Source: Nonomuraea spiralis
GTDB taxonomy: Bacteria; Actinomycetota; Actinomycetes; Streptosporangiales; Streptosporangiaceae
DNA length: 64,000 nucleotides
Assembly: GCF_014648435.1 (NCBI RefSeq)
Contig: NZ_BMRC01000010.1
Coordinates: forward strand, 310,001-374,000
Direction: 5' to 3'
Shown here: one piece after another, positions 33,755 through 41,252 of the stretch
How the letters are laid out: the number at the start of each line of letters is the position of its first letter
Numbering within the stretch: the first letter of the stretch is position 1
The notes under the pieces: model-generated
The model's input: only the letters and a program-made list of their open reading frames with translations
What the model was told of the DNA's origin: nothing
The model's database searches: none
Program-made: the position numbers and the translations under genes

Positions 33755-35479
33755 CTATCCCACGTATGCCGACAAGTCGGGATTCGCGGCCAGAAGGCGG
33801 CGCGTGTACTCGTGCGTGGAGGAGGAGGCGATGGTTTCCGGGGTGCCGACCTCGATTAGGTCGCCCTTGTACATCACGCCGACGCGGTCGGCCACCGACA
33901 GCACCAGGCTGAGGTTGTGCGTGATGAACAGGAAGCTGATGCCGTGCGAGCGGCGCAGTTGCAGGAGCAGGTTCATGACCTGGCCCTGGACCGAGACGTC
34001 CAGCGCGGAGGTGGGCTCGTCGGCGACGATGAGCCTGGGTTCGGCGGCGACCGCGCGCGCGATGGACACACGCTGGCGCATGCCGCCGGACAGTTGTGAG
34101 GGCAGCTTGCCGGCGCAGTCGGCGGGCAGGCCGACCTCGTCGATCAGCTCGGCCACACGCCGGTCGAGGCCGGCGCCGCGCAGCGGGGTCAGCTCGCGCA
34201 GCGGCTCGGCGATGATGCGGGCCACGGTGTGCCGGGGGTCGAGCGAGCTCTGCGGGTCCTGGAAGATCAACTGCGCGGTACGCCGGAAGGCGCGCTCGTC
34301 GCCGCGCAGCCCCGATGCGGTGATGCGGTGCTCGCCGAAGGCGATACTGCCCGAGGTGGGCCGTTCCAGCGCGCTGACCATGCGGCCGAGCGTCGTCTTG
34401 CCCGATCCGGACTCGCCGACCAGGCCGAAGAACTCGCCGGGCGCGATCTCCAGTGAGACGTCGCCGACGGCGCGTACGCTCGCCCGGCGGCCGGTGCGGT
34501 AGACCTTGGTGACGTTCTCGATGACCAGGGGCGGGGTACCGGCGACCGGCGCGGGCTCGGCGGCGAGCACCAGCGTCTCCGTCACGGTCTCGCCGGACCC
34601 CTCGGTGGCGGCCCTGAGCTTGGCCTCCGAGATCGTCGGAAATCCCGTACGACGGCTGACGCCGAGCTGCGGCACGCATTCCAGCAGCGCCTTGGTGTAC
34701 GGATGCGTAGGCTTGGTGAGGATGTCCATCTTGTCGCCGATCTCCACCAGCCTGCCCCGGTACATGACAGCGATCCGGTCGGCGATCTCGGCGGCGACGC
34801 CCATGTCGTGGGTGATGAACACGCAGGCGGTCTGATGCTCACGCTGCACCCGGCGGAACAGCGCGAGGATCTCGGCCTGCGTCGTGACGTCGAGGGCGGT
34901 GGTCGGCTCGTCGGCGATGAGGATGTCGGGGTCGGACATCAGCGCCATCGCGATCATCACGCGCTGCTGCATGCCGCCGGACATCTGGTGCGGATACAGC
35001 GCCATGATCCGGTCGGTGTCGCCCAGCCCCACCTCGGTCAGCAGACTCCTGGCCTTGGCCTCGGCCTCGCGGCGCAGCCTGCTCCCCCGGCGCAGCGCCT
35101 GCCGGGGCAGCGCGCCCTCGGGCCGGTAGCCCTCGATGAGCTGGACGCCGACACGCTGGGCGGGGTTGAGCGAGTCCAGGGCCTCCTGGAAGATCATCCC
35201 GATCCGCGCGCCCCGGTAGGCGCGCATCTCCTCGGCGCCGAGCCGCGTGACGTCCACGCCGCCGATCTCGATCGCGCCCTCGGTGTAGGACGGGGCCACG
35301 AACTCCAGCAGGCGGATGATCGACAGTGCCGTGACGGTCTTGCCGCTGCCCGACTCCCCCACCACGCAGAGCGTCTGCCCGGAGGCGACGTCGAGGGTGA
35401 GCCGGTGGACGAGTTCCTGGGGCCCGGCGTCCTCCCGGGTGACGCCGATGGTCAGATCCGTCAGGTTGAGCAGCGACAT
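33755..35479 (-). CDS. ABC importer ATPase, fused DppD-DppF type (two NBDs)
   Basis: 574 residues with two complete ATP-binding domains. NBD1 (about 1-260): Walker A GESGSGKT, signature MSGGMQQR, Walker B LIADEPTTALDV. NBD2 (about 305-560): Walker A GESGSGKTTLG, signature LSGGMRQR, Walker B IVADEPTSALDV. Both carry the Opp/Dpp C-terminal extension (HPYTKALLECVPQ and HEYTRRLLAANP). ATG 35479 has GGAG 9 nt upstream. Unusually the ATPase is the first gene, ahead of the binding protein and permeases. Its promoter faces the methyltransferase across three copies of the GTCTAC-type operator. Confidence 0.92.
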   Translation of the reverse strand: MSLLNLTDLTIGVTREDAGPQELVHRLTLDVASGQTLCVVGESGSGKTVTALSIIRLLEFVAPSYTEGAIEIGGVDVTRLGAEEMRAYRGARIGMIFQEALDSLNPAQRVGVQLIEGYRPEGALPRQALRRGSRLRREAEAKARSLLTEVGLGDTDRIMALYPHQMSGGMQQRVMIAMALMSDPDILIADEPTTALDVTTQAEILALFRRVQREHQTACVFITHDMGVAAEIADRIAVMYRGRLVEIGDKMDILTKPTHPYTKALLECVPQLGVSRRTGFPTISEAKLRAATEGSGETVTETLVLAAEPAPVAGTPPLVIENVTKVYRTGRRASVRAVGDVSLEIAPGEFFGLVGESGSGKTTLGRMVSALERPTSGSIAFGEHRITASGLRGDERAFRRTAQLIFQDPQSSLDPRHTVARIIAEPLRELTPLRGAGLDRRVAELIDEVGLPADCAGKLPSQLSGGMRQRVSIARAVAAEPRLIVADEPTSALDVSVQGQVMNLLLQLRRSHGISFLFITHNLSLVLSVADRVGVMYKGDLIEVGTPETIASSSTHEYTRRLLAANPDLSAYVG

Positions 35480-35574
35480 GCGCGTGAGCTCCATTCCTGG
35501 CACCGGTACCGTGCTCGAAGCGGGGCACGCAAACCCACACTGAGCTGCCGAAAAGCCATGTTCGAGCCAGATAG

Positions 35575-35590
35575 TTCTACAAAGGTTGAC
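35575..35590. promoter_or_regulatory. TetR-type operator site C1: TTCTAC-AAAG-GTTGAC
   Basis: 10 of 12 positions match GTCTAC-N4-GTAGAC. It is the copy nearest the ABC operon in the 214-bp divergent region and probably controls that operon. Confidence 0.55.
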
Positions 35591-35617
35591 AGACGGTCCC
35601 TCCACTGTCAACGGTTA

Positions 35618-35633
35618 TTCCACGTTCGTAGAC
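35618..35633. promoter_or_regulatory. TetR-type operator site C2: TTCCAC-GTTC-GTAGAC
   Basis: Exact right half-site and 4 of 6 in the left half. Start-to-start distance is 43 bp from C1 and 34 bp from C3. A TATGGT at about 35642 between C2 and C3 could be the -10 box of the methyltransferase promoter. Confidence 0.5.
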
Positions 35634-35651
35634 AGAGGGTCTATGGTGAAC

Positions 35652-35667
35652 GTCTACATTCGTAGAC
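35652..35667. promoter_or_regulatory. TetR-type operator site C3: GTCTAC-ATTC-GTAGAC (perfect)
   Basis: Perfect 6+6 inverted repeat with a 4-bp spacer, 27 bp before the methyltransferase start. This is the best copy in the window and defines the motif used for the other sites. Confidence 0.7.
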
Positions 35668-35693
35668 AATACAGAAAGGGCAGGGCCTTGACC

Positions 35694-36683
35694 ATGTCCA
35701 CGCCTTCCCCCACGCCGGATCCGATCGTCGCCATCGCCACCGGTTACATGGGCGCCAAGCAGCTCTTCGCGGCCAGCCGCATCGGACTGTTCGCGGCGCT
35801 CGCGGACGGCGCGCGCAGCGCCGGGGAGATCGCGACGGCCACCGGCGTCACCCCCCGCATGGCCCGCATCCTGGCCGACAGCATGGCCGGGCTCGGCCTG
35901 CTGACCAGGACCGACGGCCGGTACGCCCTCGGCGCCGACGCGGCCGGCTACCTGGCCGGGCAGAAGTCGTCCGAGCTCGACCTCGGCCCGTTCCTCACCT
36001 TCCTCAACGAGATCAGCTACGGCCACTGGCTGCAGTTCGACAAGACCGTGGACACCACCGAGCCGGGCGTCCTGGACACCTCGGGCAACCGGTGGGGCAC
36101 GTTCATGGCCGGGGTCATGACGTACAACAGCCTGCACGCCAGGATGCTGGGCGGCGCGTTCGACTTCTCCGGCTTCCGCAACCTGCTGGACCTGGGCGGC
36201 CTGTCCAGCGCCTTCGCCTTCGAGGCCCTGCGCGCCAACCCCGCGCTGCGCGCCACCTTCGTGTACGACCCGACGTTCGCCGACTCGATCGCCGAGCAGG
36301 TCGCCCAGGCCGGGTTCGCCGACCGGGCCGAGGTGACCGGCGCCCCGACCGACACGGCGACGCCGTCCGGCCCGTACGACCTGGTCATGGTCAACCACGT
36401 CATCCACCGCTTCGACGTCGAGCAGAACCGGGCCATCCTGCGCAACGCCCGCGCGGCGGCGGCTCCGGGGGCGCGGCTGCTGCTGCTCGACTTCTTCCTC
36501 GACGACGACGCCGAGCAGCGGGCCATCGACGCGCTGCACGCCGGGGAGTACCTGGTGATCGACGGGACGGTCGTCTACGAGGAGTCGGAGGTGCGCGGCT
36601 GGCTCGACGAGGCCGCCTGGAAGCCGGTGGACAAGCTGGCCCTGCCGGGCAGCCCGCGGGTCATCGTGGCCGAAGCGGTCTGA
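35694..36683 (+). CDS. SAM-dependent O-methyltransferase-like protein with N-terminal winged helix
   Basis: 329 residues. An N-terminal dimerisation/winged-helix domain (about 10-85, GEIATATGVTPRMARILADSMAGLGLL) precedes a class I methyltransferase domain, the layout of plant-type and polyketide O-methyltransferases. The glycine motif reads LLDLGGLSSAFAFE instead of the usual D-x-G-G-G-x-G, and the catalytic His position is VNHVIHRFD. It may methylate a phenol or use SAM weakly. It is the only plus-strand gene of its unit and has a hairpin terminator after it. TTG 35688 is an alternative start. Confidence 0.82.
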   Translation: MSTPSPTPDPIVAIATGYMGAKQLFAASRIGLFAALADGARSAGEIATATGVTPRMARILADSMAGLGLLTRTDGRYALGADAAGYLAGQKSSELDLGPFLTFLNEISYGHWLQFDKTVDTTEPGVLDTSGNRWGTFMAGVMTYNSLHARMLGGAFDFSGFRNLLDLGGLSSAFAFEALRANPALRATFVYDPTFADSIAEQVAQAGFADRAEVTGAPTDTATPSGPYDLVMVNHVIHRFDVEQNRAILRNARAAAAPGARLLLLDFFLDDDAEQRAIDALHAGEYLVIDGTVVYEESEVRGWLDEAAWKPVDKLALPGSPRVIVAEAV

Positions 36684-36690
36684 GCACGCG

Positions 36691-36724
36691 CCGGCCCGCG
36701 CCGCGGACGCGCGACGCGGGCCGG
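36691..36724. terminator. Terminator hairpin after the methyltransferase
   Basis: Perfect 10-bp stem CCGGCCCGCG / CGCGGGCCGG (36691-36700, 36715-36724) between the convergent methyltransferase and TetR genes. Confidence 0.65.
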
Positions 36725-36753
36725 AACGGGCGGGGTCAGGGCCAGGGCTGGGC

Positions 36754-37341
36754 TCAGGGCTGGGCGATGCGGTCGAAGAACGACTGCAGGTGCCGCTTCT
36801 GCAGCTCGACCGTGGAGAACTGCGGGCCGACCAGGCTCATCACGTTGGCGCCCGCGTTGAGCAACACGAGCTCGTCCACGAGCTGCTCGTCGGGGATCGA
36901 GGTGCGGATGTCGCCGTCGGCGCGGCCCTCCTCGATCAGCCGGTGGAGCATGCCGCGCCAGGCGCGCAGGTGCTCCAGGTACTTGTCGTACAGCTTGGGG
37001 TTGGTCAGCGAGGTCTGCCAGAAGATCAGCAGCACCCGGCCGGCGGTGATGCGCTCCTCGTCGATCGGCATCGCCGCCTCGCACATCTCGCGCAGCGCGC
37101 CCAGCCCGCGGCGGCCGTCGAGCTTGACGTAGCTGGTCACGATGGCCAGGGCGCGCTCGTACGTCGCCTCGATGATGTCTTCCTTGCCGGGGAAGTAGTG
37201 CTTGAGCGCGCCGTTGGCGAAGCCCGCCGCGTTCGCGATCTCGCGCATGGTGGCCGCCTCGATGCCCCCCTTCGTGATCAGGTCCCACGTGACGTCGATG
37301 ATGTCGCTGCGACGCTGGTCGTGGTCAATGATCTTGGGCAT
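36754..37341 (-). CDS. TetR/AcrR-family regulator, candidate regulator of block 2
   Basis: 195 residues. The HTH is at about 12-55 (MREIANAAGFANGALKHYFPGKEDI, with the family's Y/F-x-x-K-E motif); the rest is the all-helical ligand-binding domain. ATG 37341 has GGAGGGG 7 nt upstream. A near-palindromic GTCTAC-CAGT-GTAG site lies 26 bp before the start, and related sites occur at four other positions in block 2, so this protein is the natural candidate for autorepression and control of the block. The inducer is unknown. Confidence 0.87.
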   Translation of the reverse strand: MPKIIDHDQRRSDIIDVTWDLITKGGIEAATMREIANAAGFANGALKHYFPGKEDIIEATYERALAIVTSYVKLDGRRGLGALREMCEAAMPIDEERITAGRVLLIFWQTSLTNPKLYDKYLEHLRAWRGMLHRLIEEGRADGDIRTSIPDEQLVDELVLLNAGANVMSLVGPQFSTVELQKRHLQSFFDRIAQP

Positions 37342-37366
37342 GCGGGACCCCTCCGTACGGCGTTTC

Positions 37367-37383
37367 GTCTACCAGTGTAGGAC
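37367..37383. promoter_or_regulatory. TetR-type operator site D: GTCTAC-CAGT-GTAGGAC
   Basis: Exact left half-site and a right half-site with one inserted G (GTAG-G-AC). It lies just upstream of the TetR start codon, where autoregulation would act. Confidence 0.55.
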
Positions 37384-37411
37384 AAAATGCCGGGAGGGCA
37401 TGACCCGATTG

Positions 37412-38077
37412 TTAGCCGCGGGTGACCCGGACGTCATAGAGGGCGCCGGCGGTGTTGGTCTTGTGCGCGCACGCGACCCGTTCGATCTCCGCGGGGTCGG
37501 CGCCCGCGGCGATGAGGTCGAGCAGGTGCTCGTGCTCCTCCACCGAACGGCGGGCCCGGCCCGGCAGGTAGCCGAACACCGAGCGCCGCATGTGGTCGAG
37601 CCTGGTCCATTCGGCCTCCAGCAGGAAGTTCAGGTGCTCGTCGTCGCAGTGCTCGTAGACGGAGAAGTGGAAGGCCCGGTTCAGCGCGGTGAACGCGGCG
37701 GGGTCGAACGAGTCCAGCGCCTCGAACAGCCGGGCGTTGATCTCGCGTGAACGTGCCACGTCCGCCGGGCCCATGCGCGGGGCCGCGACGGCGGCCGCGT
37801 ACCCCTCCAGGCGGGCCAGTACCTCCAGGGTGTGGCGCACCTGCGCCGCGTCGAAGATCGCGACGCGGGCGCCGACGTTGCGCACCACCTCCACCAGCCC
37901 GTCGGACTGCAGGCGGCGCAGCGCCTCGCGCAGGGGGATCGTGCTCACGCCGATCTCCCGCGCGAGGCGGTCCATGACGAGCTGGTAACCGGGGCCGTAG
38001 GTGCCGTCCAGGATGCGCGAACGCAGGATCTCGTAGCTGAGCTCCGCCTTCGACGCGACTCCTCCTGTGCTCGTCAC
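37412..38077 (-). CDS. GntR-family regulator, FCD (FadR) subfamily
   Basis: 221 residues. Winged HTH at about 10-75 (LREALRRLQSDGLVEVV is the diagnostic GntR recognition helix), then the FCD helical domain with the metal-binding His/Asp set (NRAFHFSVYEHC, HEHLLDLIAAGD-like). GTG 38077 overlaps the hydrolase stop (GTGA). It is the last gene of the operon with the second extradiol dioxygenase and is the likely regulator of block 3, responding to an organic acid as FCD proteins do. Confidence 0.88.
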   Translation of the reverse strand: MTSTGGVASKAELSYEILRSRILDGTYGPGYQLVMDRLAREIGVSTIPLREALRRLQSDGLVEVVRNVGARVAIFDAAQVRHTLEVLARLEGYAAAVAAPRMGPADVARSREINARLFEALDSFDPAAFTALNRAFHFSVYEHCDDEHLNFLLEAEWTRLDHMRRSVFGYLPGRARRSVEEHEHLLDLIAAGADPAEIERVACAHKTNTAGALYDVRVTRG

Positions 38078-38811
38078 GTGGCGAGCGCCTTGGCGACCGC
38101 GTCGCGGAACGCCTGGCCGGCCAGCGCGCCGCGGTGATCACCCGGGACGGTGACCAGCCGGGCGCCGGGCGCCAGCGCGACGACGTTCTCGATGCCGGAG
38201 GTCATCATGTCCTCCGCGCCCGCCACGAACACCGGCGGCGTGCGCCCGGCCCATCCCTTGGGCTCGAACGGCGTGGCGCGCAGGCCCTCGACCAGCCTCA
38301 CCAGCCCGGCGGCCCGCTCGGGCACCCCGCCGGAGGCGCCCGCGATCATCGCCGCGATCATGCCGGTCATCGGGTCGCCCGGCTCGCCGCCCGCGACCGC
38401 CGCGCGCAGCGCCGCCACGTCCAGCGCGGCGAACGGCTCGAACGGGCTGAGCCCGCCCAGCACGACCGCCCGCACCCGGTCGGGCGCCAGCTCCGGCAAC
38501 TCCCAGGCCAGCCGGGCGCCGAGCGAGTACCCCACCACATCGACCGGCCCGTCGCCGGCCAGCGCGAGCAGCGCCGCGGCGACCGCGGGCGCGCCCGCCG
38601 CCTCGGCCGGAACCGGGCTCCCGCCGTGACCGGGCAGGTCGGGTACGACGACCACGCGCCCGGCCGCGGCCAGTTCCGCCGCGATCCCGGTGTCCACCCA
38701 GTCCTGCCGCCCGCTGGAGGCGAACCCGTGCAGCAGCAGCACGGGCGGCGCCCCGGTGGGCCGGTCGGGCGTGAACGTCTGAACGGCCGTCATGTCTGCC
38801 GAATCCTTCAT
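38074..38811 (-). CDS. Alpha/beta hydrolase
   Basis: 245 residues. Oxyanion-hole HGFASSG, nucleophile S96 in GYSLGA, the acid in the AGAEDMM segment and His in VPGDHRG complete a catalytic triad. The start ATG 38811 overlaps the dioxygenase stop by 4 nt (ATGA); ATG 38793 is possible. Placement between an extradiol dioxygenase and a GntR regulator fits a meta-cleavage-product (C-C bond) hydrolase or an ester/lactone hydrolase of the same pathway. Confidence 0.85.
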   Translation of the reverse strand: MKDSADMTAVQTFTPDRPTGAPPVLLLHGFASSGRQDWVDTGIAAELAAAGRVVVVPDLPGHGGSPVPAEAAGAPAVAAALLALAGDGPVDVVGYSLGARLAWELPELAPDRVRAVVLGGLSPFEPFAALDVAALRAAVAGGEPGDPMTGMIAAMIAGASGGVPERAAGLVRLVEGLRATPFEPKGWAGRTPPVFVAGAEDMMTSGIENVVALAPGARLVTVPGDHRGALAGQAFRDAVAKALAT

Positions 38812-39668
38812 GTCGTGTGGAACGCGGGCACGGGGAAGTCGACGACCACCTGACCGGTGCCGCTGCTGCCGAAGTAGGGGCAGAGCTGCTCGCCCCGCCC
38901 GTTGTACGCGCGCCAGCCCAGCAGCCCGAAGAGCATGGCGGTGTCGGCCATCGCCCCCTCGCCGGTGCAGCGCTCGTTGTAGTCGGGCAACATGTCGAGG
39001 AACTCCGAGATGCGGCCTTCGCCCCACATCTCCAGCACCGCGTGGTCGACGTTGCGGTTCAGTTCGCTGCTCACGTCGTCGAGCAGCGACTCGGCGATCT
39101 CGTTGGGCGGGAAGGCGTGCGAGAGCGACCCGCTGGCCAGGAAGGCCACCTTCCTGTCGCTGCGGAGCACGGCACGCAGCAGGGCCTCGCCGATCCGCCG
39201 GTTCTCCTCGACGGTCGAGTAGATGTTGCAGCCGATGGGCAGGACCCGGACGCCGGCGTCCTGGTTCATGAAGTACATCGGCACCAGCGTGGCGTACTCC
39301 AGGCCCAGGTCCTGATAGGTGTGCACGCGGGCCTTCTGGCCGCCCGCGACGATCTCCTCGCGGATCAGCTCGGCCAGCTCGGGATCGCCCGCGTAGTCGT
39401 AGGCGAGGTCGTGGATGAAGTGCGGCAGCTCATGGCTGACGTACGTGGCCTGGTGGCGCGGCTTGCCGTTGAGGTGGAAGCCGATGCTGTTCATCCAATG
39501 GGTGTCGGCGATCAGGAACGTGTCCGCGCCGAGCTCCCGCGCCCGCCTGCCGACCTCGGTCAGGGCGAGCTCCGCGGGGCGGCGGATGCCGAAGTGTTTG
39601 CCGGGCTGGATCGACAGCCAGATCGACGGCACGTGCGTGATCTTGGCGGCGAGCACGATCTCACCCAT
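38808..39668 (-). CDS. Class III extradiol dioxygenase (second copy)
   Basis: 286 residues, LigB fold, with His in KITHVPSIW and IADTHWMNS, and the active-site SGSLSHAFPP segment. It is a paralogue of the HpaD-like protein at 17888 but clearly diverged (for example the insertion HFGIRRPAEL). ATG 39668 has GGGAG 7 nt upstream. It heads the minus-strand operon of block 3. The substrate is probably a different catechol or a later intermediate of the same route. Confidence 0.86.
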   Translation of the reverse strand: MGEIVLAAKITHVPSIWLSIQPGKHFGIRRPAELALTEVGRRARELGADTFLIADTHWMNSIGFHLNGKPRHQATYVSHELPHFIHDLAYDYAGDPELAELIREEIVAGGQKARVHTYQDLGLEYATLVPMYFMNQDAGVRVLPIGCNIYSTVEENRRIGEALLRAVLRSDRKVAFLASGSLSHAFPPNEIAESLLDDVSSELNRNVDHAVLEMWGEGRISEFLDMLPDYNERCTGEGAMADTAMLFGLLGWRAYNGRGEQLCPYFGSSGTGQVVVDFPVPAFHTT

Positions 39669-39830
39669 CACGCCACTCCCCGGCCTGCTTGGGCGGTCTG
39701 AACCATCATCCGCACTCTCCTCTCCACTGATGGCGTGATGAGCATCATGTAGGCATCTGAGGGGGTTTGTCGATATTGTTCCACATGCCATAACATAAAT
39801 GATGTCGTATATGATTTGGAAGGAGACGAG
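39669..39830. promoter_or_regulatory. Divergent promoter region of block 3
   Basis: 162 bp, locally AT-rich. It contains a small palindrome TGATG-AG-CATCA (39736-39747) and two similar motifs, TGTCGATAT and TGTCGTATAT (near 39769 and 39804), that could be GntR-type half-sites. The SD of the plus-strand operon is AAGGAG at 39820-39825. None of the TetR or MarR motifs described for blocks 1 and 2 is present. Confidence 0.4.
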
Positions 39831-41231
39831 GTGGGACACCCTCTTGGCCTGTCGCCGGGGAAGATCATCGCGGTCCATCTGAACTACCGCAGCCGGGCCG
39901 CCGAACGCGGCAGGACCCCGGCCGTCCCCTCCTATTTCCTCAAGCCGCCGACGTCCCTGTCGTGGTCGGGCCGGCCCGTCGTGCGGCCGGACGGGTGCGA
40001 GTTGCTGGCGTTCGAGGGCGAGATCGGCATCCTCGTCGGCAGCCGCGCCCATCGCGTCTCCCCCGAGCGCGCGCTGGAGCACGTGGCCGGGTACGTGGCG
40101 GCCGACGACTTCGGGGTCTACGACTTCAAGCACGCCGACCTCGGCTCCAACCTGCGGGCCAAGGGCCAGGACGGGTTCACCCCGGTCGGCTCGGAACTGC
40201 TCACGGACGCCGATCCGGGGCGGTTGTGGTTGCGCACGTACGTCAACGGGGAACTGGCCCAGGAGGCGTGCACGGACGAGTTGCTGTTCGGCTTCGACCT
40301 GCTGATCGCCGACCTGTCCCGGTACATGACGCTGGAGCCCGGCGACCTGATCCTGGCCGGCACCCCGGCCGGCTCGACCGTCGTACGGCCCGGGGACGTG
40401 GTGGAGGTCGAATTGGAAGGCACCGCCCGGCTGCGCAACGAGGTCGTCGCCGAGCAGGACCCGCCCGCGGCGTACGGCGTCCGGCCCAAGGTCACCCACG
40501 AGACCAGGGCCGCCGCGTACGGCGCCGCGCACCCCGCGCCCGGCCCCCTGACCCCGGAGATCACCGAGGCGCTGCGGTCGGTCTCGACCGCGACGATCTC
40601 CTCCCAGCTCCGCGCCCGCGGCATCGACCACCACTTCATCGAGGGCGTCCGCCCCGCCCGCCCCGACCTGCGCATGGTCGGCGTCGCCCGCACCCTGCGC
40701 TACCTGCCGCTGCGCGAGGACGTCTTCGCCGAGATCGGCGGCGGCATGAACGCCCAGAAGCGCACCGTCGAGGAGATCCGGCCGGGCGAGGTGCTGGTCA
40801 TCTCCGCCCGGGGCGAGCACGGCGCGGGCACGCTGGGCGACATCCTGGCCATGCGCGCCCTGCGCCGCGGCGCGGCCGGCGTCGTCACCGACGGCGGGCT
40901 GCGCGACAGCCCCTCCTTCGCCACGCTCGACCTGCCCTCCTACTACGGCACCGCGCACGCCGCCGTGCTCGGCCGCCGCCACGTGCCGATGGACTCCCAG
41001 GTGCCGGTGGACTGCGGCGGCGTGCTGGTGTGCCCCGGCGACGTGCTGGTGGGCGACGCCGAGGGCGTCGTCGTGATCCCGCCCGCACTGGTCGCCGAGG
41101 TCGCCGGGGCCGCCGCCCGCCAGGAGGACGAGGAGCGCTTCATCCTGGATCGCGTCTCCGAGGGAGCCTCGATCGACGGCCTCTACCCGCTGAAGGGCGC
41201 CTGGCGCGAGGCGTACGAGCAGCAGCGCTGA
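39831..41231 (+). CDS. FAH-RraA fusion protein (HpaG-like decarboxylase/isomerase plus RraA-like aldolase)
   Basis: 466 residues from GTG 39831, fixed by AAGGAG 5 nt upstream. Residues about 8-215 are an FAH domain (KIIAVHLNYRSR, FEGEIGILVG with the metal Glu pair, LAGTPAGS) without the small N-terminal domain of the copy at 17047. After a short linker, residues about 245-460 are an RraA-like/HMG aldolase domain (LRMVGVARTLRYLP, VVTDGGLRD with the catalytic Arg-Asp). HMG/CHA aldolases cleave 4-hydroxy-2-oxo-dicarboxylates to pyruvate. The fusion would channel a ring-fission product from isomerisation/decarboxylation to aldol cleavage. Confidence 0.87.
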   Translation: MGHPLGLSPGKIIAVHLNYRSRAAERGRTPAVPSYFLKPPTSLSWSGRPVVRPDGCELLAFEGEIGILVGSRAHRVSPERALEHVAGYVAADDFGVYDFKHADLGSNLRAKGQDGFTPVGSELLTDADPGRLWLRTYVNGELAQEACTDELLFGFDLLIADLSRYMTLEPGDLILAGTPAGSTVVRPGDVVEVELEGTARLRNEVVAEQDPPAAYGVRPKVTHETRAAAYGAAHPAPGPLTPEITEALRSVSTATISSQLRARGIDHHFIEGVRPARPDLRMVGVARTLRYLPLREDVFAEIGGGMNAQKRTVEEIRPGEVLVISARGEHGAGTLGDILAMRALRRGAAGVVTDGGLRDSPSFATLDLPSYYGTAHAAVLGRRHVPMDSQVPVDCGGVLVCPGDVLVGDAEGVVVIPPALVAEVAGAAARQEDEERFILDRVSEGASIDGLYPLKGAWREAYEQQR

Positions 41232-41252
41232 CCCCCCGAAAAGGAGAACCCC

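Noticed and set aside
17888..39668. The two extradiol dioxygenases as alpha and beta subunits of one LigAB-type enzyme
   Set aside because: Both are full LigB-fold proteins with their own metal ligands and lie in operons with different regulators, so they are paralogues, not subunits.
39736..39812. TGATG-AG-CATCA and TGTCG(T)ATAT motifs as GntR operators of block 3
   Set aside because: Position is right, but the symmetry is weak and there is no second promoter in the window to compare; kept only as a note in the region feature.
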